A stretch of 64,000 nt of DNA from an uncultured Shimia sp. (GTDB lineage Bacteria; Pseudomonadota; Alphaproteobacteria; Rhodobacterales; Rhodobacteraceae), in NCBI RefSeq assembly GCF_947493595.1, contig NZ_CANLRL010000013.1, forward strand, positions 1-64,000, in the 5' to 3' direction. The position numbers and the translations under genes are program-made. Under the pieces are notes generated by a model that saw only the letters and a list, made by a program, of their open reading frames with translations, searched no databases and was not told the origin of the DNA. This document shows, piece after piece, positions 25,297 through 35,340 of the stretch; the stretch's first letter is position 1, and every line of letters starts with the position of its first letter.

Positions 25297-25977
25297 GTGA
25301 GCAATACCGACAGTTTCATCGAAGAAGTCACCGAAGAAGTGCGCCGCGATCGCCTTTTTGGCCTGATCCGCCGTTATGGCTGGATTGCTGTGGTTGCCGT
25401 GATTGCCATTGTGGGCGCAGCCGCTTTTAATGAATATCAGAAAAGCAAGGCCCGCGCAGCCGCACAAAACACCGGTGACGCATTAATTGGCGCCGTGTCT
25501 GCCAGCGACGCGGAAACCCGCGTGTCTGACCTCAGCGCGCTGACAACTGAGTCGCCGGATGCCCAGGTTGTTGCCGACATGCTGCTGGCCACACATCAAA
25601 TTGAAGTTGGATCCGGCGCTGATGCCGCTCAGACCTTAAACGGCATCAGCACCAGCGCCCCCGACACTCCGGAAATCTATCGCCAGATCGCTGCATTTAA
25701 GGCCGTTTTGGCCAATGCCAAAGAAACCCCCATTGCAGAGCGTCGTCTTGCGCTCGAAGCATTGGCTGGTGCGGGCATGCCTTTGGCCTTACCGGCCCAA
25801 GAACAATTGGCGTTGCTAAGCTTGGAAGAAGGCGATGTTGAAGGTGCCATCACGCAGCTACAGGCCCTCATTCAAGATGCGGCCGTCACCTCAGGCTTGC
25901 GTAACCGCGCTTCTCAGTTGATTGTGGCTCTGGGCGGAACACCGGCGAACACCGCGCCAGTTCTGGCCGACCAATAA
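25297..25977 (+). CDS. YfgM-like TPR membrane protein
   Basis: A 226-residue protein with a cytoplasmic N-terminus (FIEEVTEEVRRDRLFGLIRR), one helix at about residues 28-47 and a periplasmic helical-repeat domain (Ala-rich TPR-like pairs). This matches the YfgM/UPF0070 arrangement; in other bacteria YfgM binds SecYEG and periplasmic chaperones. The GTG start at 25297 has AGGAGA 7 bases upstream. It precedes the BamB-like gene by 25 bases, the same order (yfgM-bamB-der) as in many proteobacteria, which supports all three calls. Confidence 0.88.
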   Translation: MSNTDSFIEEVTEEVRRDRLFGLIRRYGWIAVVAVIAIVGAAAFNEYQKSKARAAAQNTGDALIGAVSASDAETRVSDLSALTTESPDAQVVADMLLATHQIEVGSGADAAQTLNGISTSAPDTPEIYRQIAAFKAVLANAKETPIAERRLALEALAGAGMPLALPAQEQLALLSLEEGDVEGAITQLQALIQDAAVTSGLRNRASQLIVALGGTPANTAPVLADQ

Positions 25978-26002
25978 GACTTGCAGGGTGGGGGACTCAG
26001 CA

Positions 26003-27307
26003 GTGAAACGTACGTCATGGATTTTGGCCGCGGGCGTTGCCTCGGCGGCATTGCTGTCTGCTTGTGCCGAGCCTGAAATCATCCTGGTTGGTGACCGTGA
26101 AGATCTCATTCCTTCCGAGGAAGTGGTCGAAAACAAAGATCTTGCCATCAATCTGCCGGCACAAAGTAAAAACGCGCAGTGGACCGGCCGCATTGGCTCT
26201 CCAAGCACCCGTACCGCAAATGCGGCGCTGTCGCAGCGTCCGGTTCTGGCGTGGTCGGCTTCCATTGGCGAAGGTGAATCGCGCAAGTCCCGTATCACTG
26301 CGGATCCCGTTGTTGCCGATGGCCGCATTTTCACTGTTGACGCAGAGGCCACCGTCGCCGCGACCACCACCAGCGGTCAGCTTCTTTGGTCCCGCGATCT
26401 CACGCCGCCCAATGACAAGGCCGGCCAAGCCTCTACTGGTGGATTGGCCTATGGCAAAGGCAAGCTTTTTGTCACAACGGGGTTTGGTAGCATTCGTGCG
26501 CTGGATCCTGCCACCGGTGCCGACCTTTGGGAGCAGAAATTCCAGGCCGTCGGCAGCGGCACCCCCACGGTTTATGGCGATCTGGTCTATGTGATCTCCG
26601 GGGATGCAACCGCCTGGGCTTTGGAGGTTGAGACCGGCAAGATTGCGTGGCAACTGCTATCGCTGCCCAATGTTCAGAACGTGCAAAGCCCTGCAGCGCC
26701 GGCTCTGACAGACCGTTTGGCGATTTTCCCATATGGCTCCGGCGAAATTCAGGCCGCTTTCCGGCGTGGCGGTGTGTCCCGTTGGACGGCAGGGTTGTCT
26801 GACACCCGTCCAGGTCGTGCGGTAAACACAGTTGGCGATATCTCAGCTGACCCGGTTGTTGTTGGTGACACAATCTACGTGGCCAACCATTCCGGTCGGA
26901 TGGCAGCCATTGAAGCTGAAACCGGGGTGCGCAAATGGACCGCCGATCACGGCGCGTTGAGCCCGGTCTTCCCGGCAGGAGGTTCCCTGTTCCTGGTGTC
27001 AGAAACCAATGAATTGCTGCGTCTTGATGCTCGCGATGGCACCCGTGTCTGGGGCCAGACTTTGCCACAGTTTGTCAGCGATAAACCCAAGAAGCAGTCC
27101 GCTGTACATGCGCATTACGGACCAATTCTGGCCGGCGGGCAATTGGTTGTGCCGTCCTCTGACGATGTTGTGCGCTTCTATAATCCGCGCAACGGCTTGC
27201 TGACCCACACGGTGGAATTGCCGCATGGTGCGGCCACCAACCCGGTTGTGGCGGGCGGAGTTCTGTATGTCGTAAATCGCAAAGGCGAATTGTACGCTTT
27301 CCGTTGA
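26003..27307 (+). CDS. bamB: BamB-like outer-membrane assembly lipoprotein
   Basis: A 434-residue PQQ-type beta-propeller lipoprotein. The signal ends in the lipobox LLSAC with Cys21 as the lipidation site. Repeating blade motifs such as GKLFVTTGFGSIRALDPATG, ALEVETGKIAWQL and VARGTRVWGQ-like strands run through the protein. BamB assists BamA in folding outer-membrane proteins. The GTG at 26003 is chosen because it gives a clean lipoprotein signal; a longer opening from 25922 overlaps the previous gene. It sits between yfgM-like and der. Confidence 0.87.
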   Translation: MKRTSWILAAGVASAALLSACAEPEIILVGDREDLIPSEEVVENKDLAINLPAQSKNAQWTGRIGSPSTRTANAALSQRPVLAWSASIGEGESRKSRITADPVVADGRIFTVDAEATVAATTTSGQLLWSRDLTPPNDKAGQASTGGLAYGKGKLFVTTGFGSIRALDPATGADLWEQKFQAVGSGTPTVYGDLVYVISGDATAWALEVETGKIAWQLLSLPNVQNVQSPAAPALTDRLAIFPYGSGEIQAAFRRGGVSRWTAGLSDTRPGRAVNTVGDISADPVVVGDTIYVANHSGRMAAIEAETGVRKWTADHGALSPVFPAGGSLFLVSETNELLRLDARDGTRVWGQTLPQFVSDKPKKQSAVHAHYGPILAGGQLVVPSSDDVVRFYNPRNGLLTHTVELPHGAATNPVVAGGVLYVVNRKGELYAFR

Positions 27308-27355
27308 CGCATTTATGATGTATCGGAGCGACTTCAGACGTTCCGGAGATCTGTC

Positions 27356-28849
27356 ATGAGTTTTACGCTCGCCATCGTGGGCCGCCCAAACGTGGGCAAA
27401 TCCACATTGTTCAATCGCCTTGTGGGCAAAAAACTGGCGTTGGTTGACGACCAGCCTGGTGTTACGCGTGACCTGCGCGAAGGCGAAGGGAAGCTTGCCG
27501 ATCTGCGGTTTACCGTGGTTGACACCGCCGGTTTGGAAGATGCCACGGATGACAGCTTGGAAGGCCGTATGCGTCGCCTAACCGAGCGCGCGGTGGATAT
27601 GGCAGATATCTGTCTCTTTATGATCGACGCGCGCGCCGGGGTCACGCCCACCGATATGGTCTTTGCCGAAATTCTGCGGAAAAAATCCGCCCATGTGCTT
27701 TTGGCCGCCAACAAAGGCGAAGGGCGTGCAGCGGATTCAGGGGTCATTGAAGCCTACTCCTTGGGCTTGGGGGAACCGATCCGCCTCTCCGCTGAACATG
27801 GCGAGGGTCTGAACGATCTATACGCGCAGCTCATGCCAATTGCAGACGAATTTTCAAAACGCCAGGAGGCGTTGGATGATGAAGTTGAAGTCGATGTTGA
27901 GCTTGAAGAAGATGGTGATTGGGACGACGAGTTTGAGGAAGATGGTCTGCGCCCCAGCCAGAACATCACCGAAAAAAAGCCGTTGCAGATTGCCGTAGTC
28001 GGACGGCCAAATGCTGGTAAGTCAACGCTGATCAATCAGATCATTGGGGAAGACCGGCTTTTGACTGGGCCGGAAGCGGGTATCACGCGAGACGCAATTT
28101 CGCTCCGGACCGAGTGGAGCGGCACCCATATGCGGATCTTTGACACCGCCGGGATGCGCAAGAAAGCCAAGGTACAGGACAAGCTGGAAAAACTGTCCGT
28201 TGGCGATGGTTTACGTGCGGTGAAATTTGCCGAGGTGGTTGTTGTGCTTCTGGACGCAGCCATTCCCTTTGAGCAGCAAGACTTGCGCATTGCCGATCTG
28301 GCGGAACGCGAAGGTCGAGCTGTGGTTGTGGCCGTGAATAAATGGGATATCGAGGAGCATAAGCAGGAAAAGCTGCGCGAGCTTAAGGAAGCCTTCAACC
28401 GACTGTTGCCGCAGTTGCGTGGTGCTCCTTTGATCACGGTTTCTGCCAAAACCGGCCGTGGGTTGGAGCGGTTAAACGATGCCATCCTGAGTGCTTATGA
28501 CACCTGGAACCGTCGCATTCCAACCGCCACACTAAACCGCTGGCTGGTGGAAATGCTGCAACAACACCCGCCCCCCGCGCCGCAAGGCAAACGGATTAAG
28601 CTGCGGTATATGACCCAAGCCAAGACCCGTCCGCCTGGATTTGTGGTGATGTGTTCCCACCCGGACAAATTGCCCGCGAGCTACTCGCGCTATTTGGTAA
28701 ACGGGCTGCGCGACACATTTGACATGCCGGGCACCCCCATTCGTCTGACAATGCGCGGGCAAGGTGACAAAAACCCCTATAAGGGTAAGAAGAAGTCCAC
28801 GCCGTCGCGCCTGCGTAAACACATTAAAGGCCGTGACGCCGGTTTCTAG
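27356..28849 (+). CDS. der: Ribosome-assembly GTPase Der (EngA)
   Basis: A 497-residue tandem-GTPase factor for 50S subunit assembly. GTPase 1 has GRPNVGKST near residue 8 and DTAGLED; its usual NKxD is degenerate here (AANKGEG). GTPase 2 has GRPNAGKST near 217, DTAGMRKK and NKWD. A KH-like C-terminal domain ends with a basic tail. Between the two GTPases lies an unusually acidic linker (about residues 177-203, mostly Asp/Glu). ATG at 27356 is 48 bases after bamB. Confidence 0.96.
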   Translation: MSFTLAIVGRPNVGKSTLFNRLVGKKLALVDDQPGVTRDLREGEGKLADLRFTVVDTAGLEDATDDSLEGRMRRLTERAVDMADICLFMIDARAGVTPTDMVFAEILRKKSAHVLLAANKGEGRAADSGVIEAYSLGLGEPIRLSAEHGEGLNDLYAQLMPIADEFSKRQEALDDEVEVDVELEEDGDWDDEFEEDGLRPSQNITEKKPLQIAVVGRPNAGKSTLINQIIGEDRLLTGPEAGITRDAISLRTEWSGTHMRIFDTAGMRKKAKVQDKLEKLSVGDGLRAVKFAEVVVVLLDAAIPFEQQDLRIADLAEREGRAVVVAVNKWDIEEHKQEKLRELKEAFNRLLPQLRGAPLITVSAKTGRGLERLNDAILSAYDTWNRRIPTATLNRWLVEMLQQHPPPAPQGKRIKLRYMTQAKTRPPGFVVMCSHPDKLPASYSRYLVNGLRDTFDMPGTPIRLTMRGQGDKNPYKGKKKSTPSRLRKHIKGRDAGF

Positions 28850-28878
28850 GCTGTCACAGGATCCATTTTTTGATTTTG

Positions 28879-28906
28879 GTCGCCGCGTAGTTTTCTGCGC
28901 GGCGAC
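28879..28906. terminator. Stable hairpin downstream of der
   Basis: Perfect 9-bp arms GTCGCCGCG/CGCGGCGAC with a 10-base loop, 30 bases after the der stop. No T-run follows, so it may be a weak terminator or an mRNA 3' stabiliser. Confidence 0.4.
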
Positions 28907-29039
28907 TGTGCATTGTGGGTTTAAAAATTCGCGCTATAGTCTTGTTGAGTGGTCCGAATATTCTGGGACTGCGTGTGACTAGATACCCAGGTCTGTGAAG
29001 ACTCTGGCGGAAATATTGATTTAATCAGAGAGGTTTGCG

Positions 29040-30020
29040 ATGGAGATTCGCGAGCGCTTGAAAGAATTTACAGTGCAGGATGACCGCCTTGGTGCGCTCA
29101 GCTTTTTTGGCACTTTTACTTTCTATTTTGCCACGCTTGCCTTGGCGGTTGCCAATCAAAGCACATGGTACATCCTGATCCCGATGATGGTGCTGAATGG
29201 GTTGTCCGCGGTGCGGCTTTATGTTTTGCAGCATGACACCGGGCATGCCTCTCTGTTCAAAAGCCGCAAACACAACGACTGGGCGGGCGAAGCGCTGTCG
29301 GTGGTGACTTTTGCGCCCTACGCGGCCATGCGCCACAATCACAACATGCACCACAGCCACCTCGGCAACTTGGAACACCGTGAGACCGGCGAAATCCACA
29401 CCATGACTGTGCGGGAATGGAATGAGGCGGGGTTCTGGCAGCGCCTGCAATACCGGCTCTACCGCAACCCCTTTGTGCTGATCCCGTTGGGCAGCCTGTT
29501 CACCTATTTCATTCGCTACCGCTGGCCCAAAAATGCCCACACCATGTGGAAATCGGTGCTGCTGCACAATCTAGCGATCTTTGCATACATGGGCGTGCTC
29601 TATGGGCTGGCAGGTTGGAACGGCGTGTTGATCTGGTTCTTGGCGTCCTTCTTTGGCGGCATGGTAGGCGTTTTTATGGTTTACCTGCAGCATAATTTTG
29701 AGGACACCTATTGGGATCGACGTCCTGATTTGGACCCGCGTTTGGCGGCGCTGCAAGGCTCCTCCGCTTTGGACCTTGGCTGGTGGATGGATTTGGCCTC
29801 CGCGAACATCGCTTATCACGATATCCATCACTTCAACGCCCGTATCCCGCATTACAACTTGCGAAAATGTCACCAGATGATCCGCGCTGAATACGATCTG
29901 CCCACCATCGAGTGGCCGGAGGCGATCCGCTCGTTTTCGTTAAAGCTTTGGGATGAGGAGCAGGAGAGGTTGGTGCCGTTTCCCAAGAACCAACCGCAAG
30001 GCGCGGTGCCGGCGGAGTAG
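29040..30020 (+). CDS. Membrane fatty acid desaturase family protein
   Basis: A 326-residue di-iron membrane desaturase or hydroxylase. Histidine clusters: HDTGHAS (near residue 66), HNHNMHHSH (near 100), and HDIHHFNARIPHYNL (near 261). Hydrophobic segments lie at about 20-55, 175-220. The enzyme would introduce a double bond or hydroxyl into a lipid acyl chain; substrate is not evident. ATG at 29040 follows AGAGAGG. It is a single gene between der and serS. Confidence 0.88.
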   Translation: MEIRERLKEFTVQDDRLGALSFFGTFTFYFATLALAVANQSTWYILIPMMVLNGLSAVRLYVLQHDTGHASLFKSRKHNDWAGEALSVVTFAPYAAMRHNHNMHHSHLGNLEHRETGEIHTMTVREWNEAGFWQRLQYRLYRNPFVLIPLGSLFTYFIRYRWPKNAHTMWKSVLLHNLAIFAYMGVLYGLAGWNGVLIWFLASFFGGMVGVFMVYLQHNFEDTYWDRRPDLDPRLAALQGSSALDLGWWMDLASANIAYHDIHHFNARIPHYNLRKCHQMIRAEYDLPTIEWPEAIRSFSLKLWDEEQERLVPFPKNQPQGAVPAE

Positions 30021-30021
30021 G

Positions 30022-30050
30022 CCGGGGGCCAGCCCCCGGACCCCCGGGAT
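30022..30050. repeat. GC-rich palindromic element after the desaturase gene
   Basis: CCGGGGGC-CA-GCCCCCGG (30022-30039) followed by ACCCCCGGGATATTT. This pattern recurs in intergenic regions of Roseobacter genomes. Genome-wide repetition was not tested. Confidence 0.5.
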
Positions 30051-30063
30051 ATTTGTGGACAAA

Positions 30064-30102
30064 TGAAAAAGCGCGGCTCCATTTGGGCCGCGCTTGTTTT
30101 TG
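30064..30102. terminator. Bidirectional terminator between desaturase and serS
   Basis: AAGCGCGGC and GCCGCGCTT arms, loop TCCATTTGG, with T-runs on both strands. Genes converge on it. Confidence 0.8.
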
Positions 30103-30117
30103 TGTCTTGGTCTGGGG

Positions 30118-31410
30118 TTAGGCCAGCTTACCATCTGCGGTCAGCGTGGACTTGCCACCCAGATAGGGCACCAGCACTTCTGGCAGCATCACGGACCCAT
30201 CCGCTTGCTGACCGTTTTCCAGAACCGCAATCAGGCAGCGTCCCACCGCCAGGCCGGACCCATTTAACGTGTGTACATATTCCGGCTTGCCGCCATCCGT
30301 TGGACGGAAGCGTGCGTTCATGCGCCGTGCCTGGAAATCGCCGGTGGTGGAAACAGAACTGATCTCGCGATAGGTGGCTTGGCCTGGAATCCACGCCTCG
30401 ATGTCAAAGGTGCGGCGTGCGCCAAAGCCCATGTCACCGGTGCAGAGCACCACAGTGCGATAGGGAATGCCCAGTTTTTCCAGAATGCCTTCGGCGCAGC
30501 CCAACATGCGTTTCTGCTCAGTGTCAGACTCGTCCGGGTGGGTGATTGAGACCATCTCCACCTTTTCAAACTGGTGCTGACGCAGCATGCCGGAGGTGTC
30601 TTTGCCGGCGCTGCCGGCTTCGCTGCGGAAACACAGCGAATGCGCGGTCATGCGGATCGGCAGGGCGCTTTCCTCGAGAATATCGGCAGCAACCGAATAG
30701 GTGAGCGGGATTTCAGAGGTCGAGATCAACCACCAGCCGTTGGTGGTCTGATAACTGTCCTCGGCAAATTTTGGCAGCTTGTCGGTGCCATACATCGCCT
30801 CATCGCGCACCAGAACCGGTGTGTTGACCTCGGTCAGCCCGTTTTCATCAACATGCACATCGATCATGAACTGCGCCAGCGCCCGGTGGATGCGGGCCAC
30901 AGCGCCTTTCAGCATCACAAACCGCGCGCCAGAGATTTTGGCGGCGGTCTCAAAATCCATGCTCGCAGCCACGCCGCCAATTTCGAAGTGTTCAACCGGT
31001 GTGAAATCAAAGGCTTTGGGCGTGCCCCACTGCTTGATCTCAACGTTGTCATCCTCATCGGCACCGTTTGGCACATCGTCAGCTGGCAGGTTGGCAATCC
31101 GCGCCAGCGCGTCCGTCAGCTTGGCGTCAATCTCTTTGGCCTCGTTTTGCATCGCCGCCACTTCGGATTTTTTCTCGCCGACCAGCGCGCGCAGACGCTC
31201 AAACTCTGCTTCGTCGCCTTTGGCTTTGGCGGCGCCAACCTCTTTGGCAGCGACCTTTTGCGCCGCTTGTGCCGCCTCAGCCGCACCGATTTTGGCACGC
31301 CGCTCTTCATCCAAAGCCAACAGGGAGGATGACATGGCCTCATCCCCACGGCGGGTCAAGGCGGCGTCAAAAGCGGCCGGGTTTTCGCGGATCGCTTTAA
31401 TGTCATGCAT
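30118..31410 (-). CDS. serS: Seryl-tRNA synthetase
   Basis: A 430-residue class II synthetase that charges tRNA-Ser and tRNA-Sec. An N-terminal coiled-coil arm (about residues 25-110, Ala/Lys/Glu-rich) contacts the long variable arm. Motif 2 is visible as [20 protein letters not shown] with QFEKVE, and motif 3 as [17 protein letters not shown]. The TSEIPLTY serine-binding loop is intact. Length is normal. Confidence 0.97.
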   Translation of the reverse strand: MHDIKAIRENPAAFDAALTRRGDEAMSSSLLALDEERRAKIGAAEAAQAAQKVAAKEVGAAKAKGDEAEFERLRALVGEKKSEVAAMQNEAKEIDAKLTDALARIANLPADDVPNGADEDDNVEIKQWGTPKAFDFTPVEHFEIGGVAASMDFETAAKISGARFVMLKGAVARIHRALAQFMIDVHVDENGLTEVNTPVLVRDEAMYGTDKLPKFAEDSYQTTNGWWLISTSEIPLTYSVAADILEESALPIRMTAHSLCFRSEAGSAGKDTSGMLRQHQFEKVEMVSITHPDESDTEQKRMLGCAEGILEKLGIPYRTVVLCTGDMGFGARRTFDIEAWIPGQATYREISSVSTTGDFQARRMNARFRPTDGGKPEYVHTLNGSGLAVGRCLIAVLENGQQADGSVMLPEVLVPYLGGKSTLTADGKLA

Positions 31411-31632
31411 CTCTCTTATCCTTCATGCTTGAGATGAGTCGTTTCACGTCTCTGCTTATGCCGGAAATCTTGGTTAATCGTAACCATCCGATGTTAACAG
31501 CGCGTCCCACAGCCTCTTAAGGGAACAAGGCGCTCCGTCAAGGGCTTTGACACCTTGCAAGTGGCGCCAAGGCCCCATAGGTTCCCTGCGACTTTTACGG
31601 GGCAATCCCGCACTTACAGAGGACCTGACATC

Positions 31633-31917
31633 ATGGACCAACTCGGCCAGTTTCTGCCGCTCATTCTGATCTTTGCGATCATGTATTTCCTGCTGATCCG
31701 TCCGCAGCAGAAAAAAGTAAAAGAACACCAAGCCATGGTGGCGGCTGTGCGTCGCGGTGACCAGGTTGTGACCCAGGGTGGTCTGATTGGTAAGGTGAGC
31801 AAGGTCAAAGACGACAACGAAGTTGAAGTTGAGCTGGCCGAAGGCGTGAAAGTGCGCGTGGTGAAATCCACCATTGCCAACGTGACGTCCAAGACCGAAC
31901 CGGCCAAAGCCGAGTAA
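31633..31917 (+). CDS. yajC: Sec translocon accessory subunit YajC
   Basis: A 94-residue single-helix membrane protein. The helix (LILIFAIMYFLLIRPQQKK, residues about 9-27) and the cytoplasmic RRGDQVVTQGGLIGKVSKV segment are typical. It associates with SecDF. ATG at 31633; the longer opening from 31555 has no family support. It heads the yajC-secD-secF cluster, 31 bases before secD. Confidence 0.95.
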   Translation: MDQLGQFLPLILIFAIMYFLLIRPQQKKVKEHQAMVAAVRRGDQVVTQGGLIGKVSKVKDDNEVEVELAEGVKVRVVKSTIANVTSKTEPAKAE

Positions 31918-31948
31918 ACCCAACAACAAGACCAACAGGGCATCTAAC

Positions 31949-33610
31949 ATGCTGCAAATTGACCTTTGGAAACGGGTCCTGATCTGGCTCACCTGCGTGG
32001 TGGGCCTGCTTCTGGCCATGCCAAACGCGTTTTATCCGAGGGTTGAGGCCCATAATGATGCTGTTGCTGACCAAGCGGTTGGCATTGTGAACGAAAACAC
32101 TGAGGCGCTGATTGCGGGATGGCCATCCTTCCTGCCGTCGCGCTTGGTGAACCTTGGTCTTGATCTGCGCGGTGGTGCACATCTTCTGGCCGAAGTGAAG
32201 GTGGAAGATGTCTATGCCGCGCGCATGACATCAATGTGGCCAGAGGTGCGCGACTTGCTACGCGGCGAACGGGCCACCGTTGGCACCATCCGCCAGCAGC
32301 CGGGTCCAGACACCGAACTGCGCTTCAAAATCTCCAAGCCGGAGGCCATTCAGGAGGCTGCAAGCCTTGTGCGTGGTCTGTCGCGTCCGGTGACCTCGAT
32401 CACCGGGGCAGGGGCCAGCGACATTGTGGTTAGCACCGATGGCGACACCATCATTGTGGAACTGTCTGACGCGGAGAAACTCGCCTCTGATCAACGCACC
32501 GTACAGCAAGCGCTGGAAATCATCCGTCGCCGGATCGACGAAGTGGGCACACGTGAGCCAACCATCCAACGTCAAGGTGCGGACCGTATTCTTATTCAGG
32601 TGCCGGGCATTGGCTCTGCGTCGGAATTGAAGGAAATCATCGGCACCACGGCGCAGCTGACCTTCAATCCGGTTGTTGGCCGTGCCTCTGATCCAGACGC
32701 CTCCGCAGGTGTTGGCAACAAAGTGCTGCCGTCGCTAGATGAAGAAGGTGTGTATTACATCGTTGAAGCGGCCCCTGTTGTGACCGGCGAAGAACTGGTC
32801 GACGCGCAGCCAAGCTTTGATCAAAACAACCGACCTGCGGTGTCTTTCCGGTTCAACCCAACTGGTGCGCGCAAGTTTGGCGACTACACGGCGCAAAACA
32901 TCGGCAGCCCGTTTGCCATTGTGCTGGATGACGAAGTCATCTCCGCACCGGTTATTCAGGCCCACATCGCGGGCGGCTCCGGCATCATCACCGGTCGTTT
33001 CTCGGTTGAGGAAAGCACCAACTTGGCTGTTCTGCTGCGCGCTGGTGCCCTGCCTGCGGAGCTGACCTTCCTTGAAGAACGCACCATTGGTCCAGAGCTG
33101 GGCCAGGACAGCATCGAAGCCGGCCGCATTGCCTGTATCGTGGCTTTTGTGGGTGTGCTGATCTTCATGTTCCTGAGCTACGGCACTTTTGGTGTCTTTG
33201 CCAACATTGCGCTGATCATCAACGTTGGCCTGATCTTTGGCCTGTTGAGCCTAATCGGTGCCACGCTGACTTTGCCGGGTATTGCTGGTATCGTTTTGAC
33301 CATCGGTATGGCGGTGGACGCCAACGTGCTGGTGTTTGAACGCATCCGAGAAGAGCTGAAATCGGCCAAAGGACCAGCCCGCGCAATTGAGCTTGGCTAT
33401 GAAAAGGCTCTCTCTGCAATCCTTGACGCCAACATCACCACCTTCATCACCGCTGTGATCCTGTTCGCCGTGGGCTCCGGCCCAGTGCGCGGCTTTGCCA
33501 TCACGCTCGGCCTTGGCATTCTCACATCCGTCTTTACCGCGATCTTTGTGACGCGTGTGCTGATCGTGATGTGGTTTGAACGCCGCCGTCCCAAGACAGT
33601 AGAGGTATAA
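31949..33610 (+). CDS. secD: Protein translocase subunit SecD
   Basis: A 553-residue inner-membrane subunit that uses the proton gradient to help complete protein export. It has an N-terminal helix, the LGLDLRGGAHLLAEV motif, a large periplasmic P1 region, and five C-terminal helices with GIVLTIGMAVDANVLVFERIREEL. Length is slightly shorter than in enteric bacteria, as usual in alphaproteobacteria. It follows yajC and precedes secF by three bases. Confidence 0.97.
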   Translation: MLQIDLWKRVLIWLTCVVGLLLAMPNAFYPRVEAHNDAVADQAVGIVNENTEALIAGWPSFLPSRLVNLGLDLRGGAHLLAEVKVEDVYAARMTSMWPEVRDLLRGERATVGTIRQQPGPDTELRFKISKPEAIQEAASLVRGLSRPVTSITGAGASDIVVSTDGDTIIVELSDAEKLASDQRTVQQALEIIRRRIDEVGTREPTIQRQGADRILIQVPGIGSASELKEIIGTTAQLTFNPVVGRASDPDASAGVGNKVLPSLDEEGVYYIVEAAPVVTGEELVDAQPSFDQNNRPAVSFRFNPTGARKFGDYTAQNIGSPFAIVLDDEVISAPVIQAHIAGGSGIITGRFSVEESTNLAVLLRAGALPAELTFLEERTIGPELGQDSIEAGRIACIVAFVGVLIFMFLSYGTFGVFANIALIINVGLIFGLLSLIGATLTLPGIAGIVLTIGMAVDANVLVFERIREELKSAKGPARAIELGYEKALSAILDANITTFITAVILFAVGSGPVRGFAITLGLGILTSVFTAIFVTRVLIVMWFERRRPKTVEV

Positions 33611-33613
33611 GCC

Positions 33614-34582
33614 ATGCGTTTGAGACTTGTTCCACAAGAGACCAAATGGGATTTCTTCGCCCGCCCAACGCTGTGGCTTGGTATTTCTGGCGCACTGATG
33701 GTGGCGGCTCTGGTGAGCTTCTTTATTCAGGGTCTGAACTTCGGCATCGACTTCCGGGGTGGTACAACCATCCGGACTGAAAGCGCGCAGGAGGTGGTGA
33801 TCGCAGATTACCGCCAAGCGATTGAGCCGCTGGAACTGGGGGACATTTCGATCACCGAGGTGTTTGATGTGACCTTTGAAGAAGACCAACATGTCACCAT
33901 GATCCGCATCCAGGCCCAAGAGGGCGAAGAGGCGGTGACCGCAGACATGATCAAGAAGGTGGAGGTGCAGCTGCAAACCGTGGCACCGGATATCACCTTT
34001 GTGTCGGTCGAGTCGGTTGGTCCAAAGGTGTCCGGCGAGTTGATCAACACTGCGGTGATTGCGGTTTTGCTGGCGATTGGCGCTGTTCTTGTCTACATCT
34101 GGCTGCGCTTTGAGTGGCAGTTTGCTGTGGGCGCTGTGATGGCATTGGTGCACGATGTGGTGCTGACCATTGGCGTATTCTCCGAGTTGCAGATCAAGTT
34201 TGACCTCGCCATTATCGCGGCGCTGCTGACCATCGTGGGCTACTCGCTCAACGATACGGTTGTGGTGTTCGACCGCGTCCGCGAAAACCTGCGCAAGTAC
34301 AAAAAGATGGATCTGAAAGAGGTGCTGAACCTCTCGATCAACGAAACCTTGAGCCGGACGGTGATGACCTCCGCCACCACATTGCTGGCGCTGATTTCCC
34401 TGTTTGTGCTGGGCGGCGACGTGATCCGTGGCTTTGTCTTTGCGATGATTTGGGGTGTGATTGTCGGGACCTATTCCTCGGTCTTCATCGCCTCTGCAGC
34501 GCTTCTGAAATTTGGCGTCAAACGCGATTGGTCCAAGCAGGCCAACACCGCCGGCAACAAGTTTGCCGATATCGACGCCTGA
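33614..34582 (+). CDS. secF: Protein translocase subunit SecF
   Basis: A 322-residue partner of SecD with six helices. Family motifs: GLNFGIDFRGGTTIRTES near residue 37, VGYSLNDTVVVFDRVRENLRK near 215 and SINETLSRTVMTSATTL. ATG at 33614. The end overlaps the likely start of the downstream TSUP gene by about 20 bases. Confidence 0.97.
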   Translation: MRLRLVPQETKWDFFARPTLWLGISGALMVAALVSFFIQGLNFGIDFRGGTTIRTESAQEVVIADYRQAIEPLELGDISITEVFDVTFEEDQHVTMIRIQAQEGEEAVTADMIKKVEVQLQTVAPDITFVSVESVGPKVSGELINTAVIAVLLAIGAVLVYIWLRFEWQFAVGAVMALVHDVVLTIGVFSELQIKFDLAIIAALLTIVGYSLNDTVVVFDRVRENLRKYKKMDLKEVLNLSINETLSRTVMTSATTLLALISLFVLGGDVIRGFVFAMIWGVIVGTYSSVFIASAALLKFGVKRDWSKQANTAGNKFADIDA

Positions 34583-35336
34583 TCTCCTGACCCAGGCACT
34601 GGCTATTGATGGCCTTGCCTGGGTTGCTTTGGCCGCCTTTGTGGCTGGCATTGTGCGTGGTTTCTCCGGATTTGGCACCGCGCTGATCTATCTCCCCATC
34701 GCCGCACAAGTCATGCCGCCCCTCTGGGCGATTGTTTCCTTGGCTGGCTTAGACATCATTGCCCCCTCGGTTCATATCCCCGCAGCCCTGCGCAATGGCC
34801 ACAAACGTGACCTGCTGCGTCTGATGATTGGTGTGGTGCTCATGCTGCCCGTGGGCCTTTGGCTGCTGACGCGCACGGACCCCAGCATTTTTCGCTATCT
34901 CGTGTCTGTGCTGTCCATTGGCATGTTGGCTGTGCTGCTGTTGGGGTTTCGCTATCGCGGCACTGTCACCGGCCCAATGGTCTATGGTATTGGCGGGGCA
35001 GGTGGCTTGCTCGGTGGTGCCGCAGGTCTGCCCGGTCCGCCGGTGATCCTATTCTACATGGCCAGCCCCCATGGGCCGTCCGTGATCCGTGCCAACACCT
35101 CTGCCTATCTGTTTTTCTATGACATACTGCTGGTGGTTGTCCTGTTGATCCTCGGCCAATTTGATCCGGCGCCTTTTGTTCTGGGTCTCATGCTCTCGAT
35201 CCCGGCCATGGCGGGCAATCTTTTGGGCGGCTGGCTCTTCCATCCGCGTTATGAGCGGCTATACCGAGGTGTGGCCTATCTGATCATCGCCTGCGCGGCG
35301 GTGTCCGGATTGCCTTTCCTAAGCGGCGGAGGATGA
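34563..35336 (+). CDS. TSUP (TauE/SafE) family membrane permease, second copy
   Basis: A roughly 257-residue membrane permease with about eight helices. GIVRGFSGFGTALIYLPIAA opens the first repeat and GGAGGLLGGAAGLPGPPVILFYM the second, as in TSUP sulfite/organosulfonate exporters. It has little visible similarity in detail to the copy near dusA. The start is uncertain: TTG at 34563, overlapping secF by 20 bases, is chosen because it precedes the first helix without intruding far into secF; CTG at 34590 is an alternative. It ends 4 bases before the Mth938-like gene, so the two are cotranscribed. Confidence 0.82.
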   Translation: MPISTPDLLTQALAIDGLAWVALAAFVAGIVRGFSGFGTALIYLPIAAQVMPPLWAIVSLAGLDIIAPSVHIPAALRNGHKRDLLRLMIGVVLMLPVGLWLLTRTDPSIFRYLVSVLSIGMLAVLLLGFRYRGTVTGPMVYGIGGAGGLLGGAAGLPGPPVILFYMASPHGPSVIRANTSAYLFFYDILLVVVLLILGQFDPAPFVLGLMLSIPAMAGNLLGGWLFHPRYERLYRGVAYLIIACAAVSGLPFLSGGG

Positions 35337-35340
35337 CCCC

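Noticed and set aside
31474-32019. Minus-strand ORF opposite yajC
   Set aside because: yajC is clear by motif and operon position; the antisense frame has no support.
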